A DNA stretch of 64,000 nucleotides from Erodium maritimum (lineage: Eukaryota > Streptophyta > Magnoliopsida > Geraniales > Geraniaceae): the NCBI GenBank assembly GCA_963921825.1, contig OY997589.1, forward strand, positions 868,001 through 932,000. The letters run 5' to 3'. The position numbers and the translations under genes are program-made. Under the pieces are notes generated by a model that was not told the DNA's origin, made no database searches, and saw only the letters and a program-made list of their open reading frames with translations. This document shows positions 56,340-64,000 of this stretch, piece by piece (the stretch's first letter is position 1; each line of letters starts with the position of its first letter).

Positions 56340-59300
56340 ATGGCTTCCATCGAATCTCTCTCTTCACACAAACCCAAATTCACAAACCACAAGCTCTACA
56401 TATTGCCCAAATCCTCTTCACTCTTCAAGCCTCGAGCGGTCCCTTTTCAGCAAACCAAGCTTCACCTCTCTTCGAAACCCTCTAAGCTCATCACCCAATC
56501 GAAGATTTCTGACCTGCCCGGATCAAAATTCTCAGCCCAGAAACCATTTATCAAGTATTTAGCGGAGAAGATTGCGATTCTCCTTATTGGGTCGTTTGTT
56601 TTGGTGGGGTGCTTCAATGTGAGGCCGAGCTTGGCCATGGCAGGAAGCTCCAGTGAAGAAATGAAGAACAAGAGGGAAACCCAGAAGGAGGATGAAGATG
56701 AAGAGATCTATGAGAGGTACTTGGAGCAGAACCCAGACCATGTTGATGCATTGAAGGTGGTTTTGTATAGGAAATTGAGGAGTGGCAAAGCTGAGGAAGC
56801 TGTGAAGCTTGTGGAGAGATTGATTGATCTCAAACCTGATGAAGTTGAGTGGAGGCTGTTGCAGGCGCTTTGTTATGAGACCATTGGCAATCTCAGTGAG
56901 GCTAAGAGATTGTACAGGGAGATTTTGAAGGATTGGCCTCTAATGCTCAGAGCTTTGCATGTATGGTTCTTCACTTCTTTGCTTATTTCTTGTTCAAATT
57001 AAATGGTTTTGATAAATTCGTATCGTTTTCGTTCTCAATTACGCAACAGCTGTACCCTTGATTCAATACTAGTTTGGAGTGGACTACATGAATGTTTATG
57101 TATTTATTTAGTTGCATATGAGGAAGATGATAGCAATAGATAGGATGAACTAGATCGGATTGGAGGAGGATGATCCCGAATTTCTCTAGAAAGGCTTGTT
57201 TGTTGTTCTTGTGATGTGTCTGAAAACCATAGTTCCTGGAGTTTCCATTGTAATCTGAGTGAGGCTAAGAGGTTGTACACAGAAATTTTGAAGAATTGCC
57301 CTCTGATGCTCAGAGCTTTGCATGTATGGTTTTTTACTTCAGTTATTGGTTAAGTTGAATAGGTTTCATAAATCTGCATTGTTTGTGCATTCAAGTTTTC
57401 GACTTTACTATTGATTCCATACTGATTGGAGTGGACTAGTGAATATTTGTGTACTTGTTGACTGTATCTTTATGGGTTTCAGATCAAATACAAAATGAGT
57501 GTATTTGTGCATGTACGTGTACACTGAAATAGCATTTTGCAGCTTAACTTTTTGACTCGTGCCTGGTTTTGTTCTTGCCATGCATTGTCCAAGAAACTAT
57601 GGCTTGTGTGATTCAAATCTCTTGCTCTTGTAGAACTTCTTGTCACTTTTTATACAAATTGCAACAATAACACAAGTTCCGGGTACTTTTTGCAATTAAC
57701 AAAGAAGAGCGCTACAAGTTACAAAAAATGAATATCTCACAATACTTTTGTGCAATTATCCCTTATTTCAATGTCCCGTGCCCGTTCTAAAACCTCTAGA
57801 TCATTTGAGCTCACTACAGTAGCTCTGGTTTTCACAGGGTCTGGCGATGGTTATGCACAAAGACCATGAAACCTCAGCAGTCTTTGAAATGCTGAACAAA
57901 GCCTTAGAAACAGCGCGAAGTCAGCAGAAGGCCACTGAGGAGAGGAGCATAAGAATTCTCATTGCTCAAATGCATGTCATCAAGGTGACTTATCTTTGCT
58001 CTTAACCAGTGATAGGATTGCATTTGTTCAAATGGAATCATAACTATATTGAAGCTCCTAATGCAATATATATTGCATTTGTTCACTCATTGTAGGGTGA
58101 ATTGGTGGAGAGCTTGAATGAGTTTCAGGATCTAATCAAGGACAATCCTCGAGATTTTCGACCTTATCTTTGCCAGGTAAGCTATATTTCAATATCTGCT
58201 TATCGGTAACTGGTTCTTGAAATATTTGTGTTTTACTTCTGTCCAAGATTGGTTAGTATATTTGAAGGTTGTGTCTTAGTATCATCCAATAGGATCAAGA
58301 ACAAACATTTTAAGCACAATCGCATAATACTTTTCCTCAAGAAAAATAAAACATGTGTGTATCTCAAGGTTGTAAAAAATGCTAGGTGCTAGTCGGGCAG
58401 ATAGGGCCTCCATAAATTAACCTGGGACTAAACCGAATTTGTATTTTTCTTTTTTTATTAGATTATTCTATATGTACAATCAAAATATGAATTATACTAT
58501 ATTAAATATTTAAGATCTAAAAACATCAATATTTGTTACATTCACGTCCTTAAAATAAATAAAAAATAATGTCAATAAATCAACTTGGTATTCACTTTTT
58601 GCAACTTATAGTCTTCTTCTTTGATAATTGCAAAAAAAAAGTGCTTTGAACTTCCCTTTTGCTTGCACTTTGTATAAGTTTGTTTCAAAATGATGAGTTT
58701 ACCCTTGAAAATTTAAATTTAGAAAATAATAATTGAAGAACAAAAATTCCAATTTTCATATCCCTTAAATTTCTTGCTTTTTGTTCGGTACAAAGAGAAA
58801 GAAAAGGGATATGAAATTTTGGATTTTTTGTTTTCTTATTATTTTTAAACCTAAATTGTAAGGATAAAATCGTCATTTTCATACGAATTGCAACAAAAAG
58901 AGTAAAAGACAAGTTCATGGTATTTTTTTGCAATTATCAAAGAAGAGGGCTACAAGTTTGCAAAAAATGATAGCTCGTGGTACTTTTTTGCAATTATCCC
59001 TTCTAAAAATCCACGGGTTTCGTTTTGGTCTGTAATGTTCTTCTGCTTTGAGAATCATGTATTAACAATAGCACCATAAAGTTATAATACCTCCATATAT
59101 GGTTGTGCTTCTTCAAATGGGTCTATGTTGGTATATATTACAAAATCAAATGTTAAATTATCTCTTTTTGCAGGGCATTGTCTACAGCTTATTGAACAAG
59201 AAGGAAGAAGCTGAGAAGCAATTCGAAACATATCGGCTTCTTGTGCCCGAAGAATTCCCCGAACGAGGGTATCTCGACGATGTCGTGTTAGCTGCGAAAA

Positions 59301-59359
59301 CGAGTTCTCAGGATCACCTTGAAGAAGAGTTCAAAGCTCAATTCTCGCCCAAGAACTAA
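56340..59359 (+). CDS. SG1: Chloroplast TPR protein, SLOW GREEN 1-like, 344 aa
   Basis: Exons 56340-56960, 57838-57984, 58096-58176 and 59174-59359, all phase 0, GT-AG. The ATG at 56340 (CCAATGGCTTCC, MASIESL) opens a Ser/Lys-rich, acid-poor transit-peptide-like leader of about 70 residues. It is followed by a hydrophobic helix at about 76-92 (AILLIGSFVLVGCF), an acidic linker and TPR helices including DHVDALKVVLYRKLRSG, NLSEAKRLYREIL and GIVYSLLNKKEEAEKQFE. The C-terminus YLDDVVLAAKTSS resembles SLOW GREEN 1, an Arabidopsis plastid TPR protein required for early chloroplast development. Role here by homology: plastid membrane scaffold or assembly factor. The upstream TTG-initiated extension is non-coding. 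Intron 1 carries a duplicated copy of the exon 1 end. Confidence 0.85.
57245..57440 (+). repeat. Copy of the SG1 exon 1 end and donor inside intron 1
   Basis: Bases 57245-57440 repeat 56881 onward with an offset of about 365 bp. GTGAGGCTAAGAGGTTGTAC, ATGCTCAGAGCTTTGCATGT and ATGGTTTTTTACTTC parallel the true exon end and donor CAT|GTATGG. A one-base deletion (CATTGTAATC for CATTGGCAATC, plus changes) and lack of an own acceptor suggest it is unused. Homology continues into intron sequence (TGATTCCATACTGATTGGAG). Confidence 0.85.
57648..57765. mobile_element. GGATAATTGCAAAA MITE, solo right arm, copy 7 (SG1 intron 1)
   Basis: TATACAAATTGCAACAATAA, CGCTACAAGTTACAAAAAAT and TTTTGTGCAATTATCCC; the left half is missing. 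Confidence 0.7.
58375..58510. repeat. Dispersed GCTAGTCGGGC repeat, second copy (SG1 intron 3)
   Basis: AATGCTAGGTGCTAGTCGGG then TTTGTATTTTTCTTTTTTTA, matching 10999-11130 in order. Confidence 0.5.
58588..59000. mobile_element. GGATAATTGCAAAA foldback MITE, copy 8 (SG1 intron 3)
   Basis: CACTTTTTGCAACTTATAGT at the left; AGGGCTACAAGTTTGCAAAA and TTTTTTGCAATTATCCC at the right. Inner palindrome around CATATCCCTTAAATTTCTT. Confidence 0.8.
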
Positions 59360-59651
59360 CACATCGATCCAACATCTATTTTTTATACATTGTGAATGAA
59401 TGCTTTCAAATTTAGACGAATGAGTGTGTGAACTTCGAATTGCTTTAGTTGGTAGAGAGATGAATATACAAAATATAATTTTGTCTAGGAGAAGACGAAC
59501 CAGTGTGTAAAGTTCTTAAGTTTTAGTCAATATTCAATAGACTAGGGAATTGAAGATACAAATTCTAATTTCGTGTGTAAAATTATAATTCAGAAAATGG
59601 CATAAATATATTGTGGACTTCAGATTGGTTGTTAATGTTATTTTCATTCTG

Positions 59652-59941
59652 TGTACCCTTTTTCTATTGGTAACATACTTATTGTACTCATGTGCTTTGT
59701 AACGTTTGATATCAGTCCCTCCGTTTTGGTAATTGTCATTTAGTATTTTTTATGAATTGGTCACAGATCATTTAATACCCATTATGTATTGATAATAGAA
59801 CATTTAATACCCCTTATGAATTGGTCACAGATCGTCAAAATGACGTAAACTTGACCAAAATTTTGTCCAGAGCGTTACCAACATATCAAAGTACTAAAAC
59901 AGTGTTACCAATAAAAAATGGTACTAAAAGTAATTAACTCT
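59652..59941. mobile_element. Foldback MITE, GGGTTAATTACC family, second copy
   Basis: TGTACCCTTTTTCTATTGG ... CTTATGAATTGGTCACAGAT ... GGTACTAAAAGTAATTAAC, parallel to 55116-55419. It lies just beyond the SG1 3' UTR. Confidence 0.65.
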
Positions 59942-60834
59942 ATTTTCTTGTTTCTTTTAGTTGCACCAGTAATTGAAATATATACACATGGTGCATAATT
60001 TTCAAAATGACAAATTACCCTTCATCTTATTTGGATTCCAGTTAGAAAAGTATAAGGTAATAATATGTCGTAAAAATGAATATTTTTGATTGTTTTGTCT
60101 TTACAATTGGTTCTTAACTCAGTTATAAACGGAGTAACTAAAAAAATATAAGGTAACAATTTGTCATAATATAAAGATGACATTAAGAACCTGCAAACTA
60201 ATTCAAGTTGACGGTAAATTTCTACCTTTATTTATCCCATTATAATTCCTTGAGAACGGAACCGTAATCAAAATACAAAACAAGAAAAACGAAATATTTC
60301 CGAACTCCGGATTTGTATCCGGTTGTTATATATGAATAACGAAATCTTTTGATTCGGTACCCCTAATAAAAAATACAAATAATTAGGTGTTTGAATTCTC
60401 GAGCTTAGTTGACCAAATGGTCAAAAGCTTAACTTCTCAACCATCCTGGTGATCAAGATTCAAGTTTGTCAAAAGAATGCACATGAACTTCATACTAAAG
60501 GAATATGAACATATTGTACATTTATCGCAAAAAAAAAATACCCAACCTAATTTAAAAATCATCAACTGGCTCGAAGATCATCGACCAAAACAAAACTTTG
60601 GGTAAAAAACAGAAATACAACATGATCAGTTTTATCGGTAACCGACCGATCAATATACCGGTAGAAAACCGACCACCGGTAGCGGTGTTGACTTCCCCAA
60701 AACCGAAAGTCCCAATCCAGTGGTGAGAATTTCCATCGAGGCTGGTTAACCGATCAATGCCCACCCCTCTGGCTGGCTCAAACAAAATATAGCATCATCA
60801 TCGCTAAGTTCCAATAAATTTGACCTCACCGTTC
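59942..60834. other. Intergenic between SG1 and the spatacsin-like gene; 3' UTR of the latter
   Basis: AT-rich with no supported gene. The part next to 60834 is presumably the 3' UTR of the minus-strand gene. Confidence 0.35.
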
Positions 60835-63475
60835 TCACATAAGCGGGAGGTAGGCCCCGCCATGGCCTTTCCGGAGCACGAGCGGGCCCGCACTGTCGGG
60901 AACTTTATCCAACGCCTTCAAGCAACCATCGATCACGTCCAAGAACCCAGTAGCGACCGAGGCCAGCTGAGACCTCAGCCTCAGGTCCCGAGTCCTCTTC
61001 AACAAGCACCTAAAAGACCTCTCCAAGTACTTGGCCCATTCCGCCGGCAACCCTCCTCCAGTGAGCCAAACTGAGAACTGAGACTGATCCCCCCTCGCAG
61101 CTACCTCAGCACGATAAAACCTCGCCAAATCGATAAGCATCGAGGGCTGAAGAGGCAACACGGCCACAAACTCCGCCACGAACTCCTCAGTCAGCTCGGG
61201 CTTGAGCATCTGGTTCCAGAGCACCAGGGCCCACTCACTGGGCTGGTTCAGGCCATAGGCTTCAGCAACGATGAGGGCTTCTTGGAACCGGGACTGCTCG
61301 ACCAAAGCTCGCCTGGCGTTGGTCTCAGAGAGGTTGAGCCATTGGAAGTCCGGCATTCTGATCTGGAGGGAGACGAGAGAAGCTTGAGCGCAAGCTCGGT
61401 GTGTTTTGTTCCCGGCGTCGATGGAGGTGTGGACTTCGGCTGCTTCGATGAAGTAGCGCATGGAGTCGAGGAGGTCTTCGTTCTGGTCCTTGTCGTAACG
61501 GTGGAACCATAGCTGCGAAGATTGCTCTGCTCGGGACTCGAGAAGAGCCGCAGTTTCGTGCTTCATGTCGAAGTGGTTGTATACCTGTGGAATGCAAGCA
61601 GGAAATGAGAATCAATTACTACACTAACTGAATTTACAGTTCATGTTGATGGCAGATAACTACCTTTACGAATTGCCTACAAGCACATGATCTTATTGTA
61701 AATTCCCACAAACGCAGACACATGACTACTCTTACGAATATCTATGTGTCATCATCATATAGACTTAAACCATAAAAGATAATCGTTTTTTCCTCAGGTG
61801 ACTTAAACGTGAGTTTAAAATTTTATAATATCCAAAAACTAATTGTTCACATCCTTAAATCTTCCGATCTCAATATGATTCAGTTAAGGATTTCGAAAAT
61901 GGAACCGAACTGAAATAGGAAGAGTAAAGCGTGAGAGTAAATAGTTGTGGGATTTTTTTAGAATTTACACTCTTTAGTAAGTTTATACGTTTTTCACCTA
62001 GTTGCACATAAATTCCGAATCTGTTTTGCAGCAACACTAGGTTTCAAAAAAATAAAATCACAGCTCTTTTTCATCAAAAAATGACGAAAATGTCCTTTAC
62101 CCTATTCTAAAGAAACTCCAACGCTACCCAATTTTTTGAAATAGATATGAAAAAGCTGTTGAATAGACTAAAAGGACTCCTTAGAACATAAAACTACTAG
62201 AAAGACGAAAAAGTGCATGTTTTTCAGATTAGGTAATTAACCCTTCAAACTAACCATAGCCTTCAAAGGGTATTTTTGTCATTAGGAAAAAGATGTAAAC
62301 TTAGGTGTAGCTAGGTGTAATTAACCCTTCAAACTAACCATAGCAAATTCAAAAAATATACATGATCCTTTATATTAACATGGGAAGCATAAGAGAAAAT
62401 AAGTGCAAATAAATACCATAGCAAAGGCATCGAGATCGTTAGGGTTGAAATGCTTTAGTGATGTAAGAACAGCCATCCGAAATCCTCTGACAGCCTCAGC
62501 AGTTCCTGTATTGATGTCTGCAGCAGCCGAGTATTTCTGGAGAAGAAGATCCAGCTGGCCATTCTCAATAAGGATGCCGAGAATGAAATTAAGGGCATGG
62601 AAGTTTCCAACTCCGGTTATGAGGCGAGCCAAACATGGAAAATCACCCTCGGAGACATAAGCTTCTACCCTGGTCGCTGCAAGGGCTACGAGGACATCGA
62701 CCCCGTCCAGGCAAGCTGATGATTTGTAAAAGTGGTGGGACAGAATCAGAAGCTCAACCTGGAAAGTCATTGAGGAATAAAAGTAGTCAACACTTGTAGC
62801 TGAAGACTCTAATGATAATAAGAAAGGATAATCTCATAATCTCACCAAAGTACACTAACCTTGTCACATTCTCACTTGACTACATACACAGGCCTTTAAA
62901 TTTTATCACTAAACTCAATTTTCAAATTGTCATTTTACTCTATTGTGGCAATAAATTACCAAAATACCCTTCATTGATTCTCATATCTTAAAAAAGATGT
63001 CACTTTTACAGTAAACTTTGCATTAAGTTCCTAAATTTTTGTAGGTTTTTTTGTCATTTACTACTAAAATAGAGTAAGATGAGAAAATGTGGAAATTGGT
63101 TTAGTTAGGTGAGAAAATTAAAAAACCAGTGTAGTTAAATGAAAAATGTGACAAGGTTAGTGTACTTATGTGAGATTATCCCCCAAGAAGAATTAAGAAA
63201 CTTAAGGGAACTTAACAGCCAAAAGTGTTATACCTTGACATTCATATGGCACACAGGATAATAAACCGACATGTAACTACAGAGAATATTACCTCACACG
63301 CATGTGGTATTTCCTGGCCAGTGATCACCAGACGCATCAATGCATGGCCAATTTCGGGTTCTGAAGGGCATAGCTCAGCCCACTTCAAGAAGTCCGAAAA
63401 TCTCCAAAGTAGAGGAGCAGGCCCTTCCTCCTTCTGAGAATCCATGTATCCTCCACGGTGTGCAGCCAATAAACC
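60835..63475 (-). CDS. Spatacsin-like protein (SPG11 family), last three exons
   Basis: Minus-strand exons 63475-63293 (61 codons), 62758-62417 (114 codons) and 61584-60835 (250 codons with stop), joined in phase 0. They encode the C-terminal 424 residues of a very large protein whose 5' part lies beyond the window. Recognisable spatacsin C-terminal stretches are ALNFILGILIENGQLDLLL, HFNPNDLDAFAMVYNHFDMK, LLESRAEQS, YFIEAAEVHTSIDAGNKT, MPDFQWLNLSETNARRAL, QEALIVAEAYGLNQPSEWAL and the end LVLRKGHGGAYLPLM. Animal spatacsin works with spastizin and AP-5 in lysosome reformation; the plant protein's role is mostly inferred. No break in the visible part. The introns carry MITEs at about 61650-61790 and 62828-63183. 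Confidence 0.9.
62828..63183. mobile_element. Foldback MITE in a spatacsin-like intron
   Basis: GGATAATCTCATAATCTCAC at the left; GTGTACTTATGTGAGATTAT and CCCC at the right; inner TTTACTCTATTGTGGC pairs with ACTAAAATAGAGTAAG. Family member of 48558-48838. Confidence 0.7.
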
Positions 63476-63707
63476 CTGAAATACATGAAAAATCATTGAA
63501 ATGAATTCTACGAGGCATTTTTTATTGACTAGGTTGAGCCGGGGAGGACTGGGTTAGGCGAAAGTCTTCTTTGCCTTTATGTGGAAGGGAGGTCTATTTT
63601 TTCCACTTGACTCAACAAGAGTTGGTGAGAGATTGAAGAGGCCTAGTTGGAGAGAGAGAAGCCCAAAGAGGCCCGACCGAAGTTAGAAAGAAATAAGCTT
63701 CAGAGAT

Positions 63708-63874
63708 TTTTTTTTATCAGCAAGAAAGCGGGGAAATCCTACTCTAGCCTAGTTCCTAACCTAACCTCCACCCACACCAGCTCCCAAGCAGATGTACCCA
63801 CTCGGGTTCGAACCTCTGACCTCAACGGGTGAGAGAGGTCTTTGACCACCAGGCCAACCCAAGTGGGCTAATAT
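63708..63874 (-). mobile_element. tRNA-derived SINE with target duplication
   Basis: On the minus strand an A-box-like TGGCCTGGTGG and a B-box GGTTCGAACCC are followed by the tail GATAAAAAAAAA. A target duplication of about 16 bp flanks it: AATAAGCTTCAGAGAT (63692-63707) and AATAAGGCTTCAGAGAT (63875-63891). About 167 bp. Confidence 0.8.
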
Positions 63875-63891
63875 AATAAGGCTTCAGAGAT

Positions 63892-64000
63892 ACCGCTGCT
63901 GGGACTTGAACACTGGTCTCATGGACCCAAGTTCAAGTGCTTGACCAGTTAGGCAAGCAAACGTTGGTTAGTGTGGGACGCTTTGATATCCCCTCTCATG
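63892..64000 (-). mobile_element. Second tRNA-derived SINE head, interrupted by the first
   Basis: Minus strand: A-box-like TTGCCTAACTGG and B-box GTTCAAGTCCC about 40 bp apart, with no proper acceptor stem. Its downstream part appears to resume beyond the other SINE (GAAGCTTATTTC, about 63690 downwards), so one SINE has landed in another. Its 5' end may be at or just past the window edge. Confidence 0.55.

Noticed and set aside
63892..63990. Functional tRNA gene
   Set aside because: A and B boxes are present, but no acceptor stem or complete cloverleaf can be drawn, and the context is nested SINE sequence.
1..64000. CRISPR arrays, operons or phage-type systems
   Set aside because: The window is plant nuclear DNA with spliced genes; the regular tandem arrays are intronic or coding minisatellites without unique equal-length spacers.

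Overview
This is plant nuclear DNA, almost certainly from a eudicot. Genes carry many GT-AG introns in AT-rich flanks, and the recognisable proteins are plant families: a cellulose synthase of the CESA2/5/6/9 clade, RPP13/RPP8-type CC-NB-ARC-LRR resistance proteins, a chloroplast SLOW GREEN 1-like TPR protein and a plant spatacsin-like protein. I cannot name the species. Exon models were built by hand from reading frame, GT/AG sites and family conservation; for every gene I call intact, the exon phases add up.

Layout. (1) 0-13 kb: three little-known genes (a Gln/Glu repeat protein at 0.4-1.2 kb, a 47-residue one-helix membrane peptide at 4.2 kb, and a two-exon acidic protein with a fatty-acylation N-terminus on the minus strand at 6.4-7.7 kb) among transposon debris, including PIF/Harbinger MITEs with TTA/TAA target duplications and a dead Harbinger transposase. 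(2) 13.4-22 kb: a complete 14-exon cellulose synthase gene, 1079 aa, with minisatellite-like arrays in at least five introns. (3) 23.7-43.6 kb: an NLR cluster with two intact genes (964 and 930 aa), one copy broken by an 11-bp deletion at the GLPLA motif, and a solo LRR relic. Its spacers are full of nested MITEs and retroposons. A copied tail of the neighbouring NAT10 gene lies between NLR copies 2 and 3, which gives away the duplication unit. (4) 44.7-56.0 kb, minus: a complete 25-exon NAT10/Kre33-type RNA cytidine acetyltransferase, 1028 aa, its introns invaded by one foldback MITE family. (5) 56.3-59.4 kb, plus: an intact four-exon SLOW GREEN 1-like gene, 344 aa, divergent from NAT10 across a 326-bp shared promoter with a telo-box. 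(6) 60.8 kb to the window end, minus: the last three exons of a spatacsin-like gene, with nested tRNA-derived SINEs in the upstream intron.

The genes do not form one pathway. They are housekeeping genes (cell wall, rRNA/tRNA acetylation, plastid development, endolysosomal trafficking) with a disease-resistance cluster expanding between CESA and NAT10. The most unusual theme is local tandem duplication whose units carry an exon end plus its 5' splice site into the following intron (CESA introns 8 and 11, SG1 intron 1), leaving arrays of decoy donor sites.
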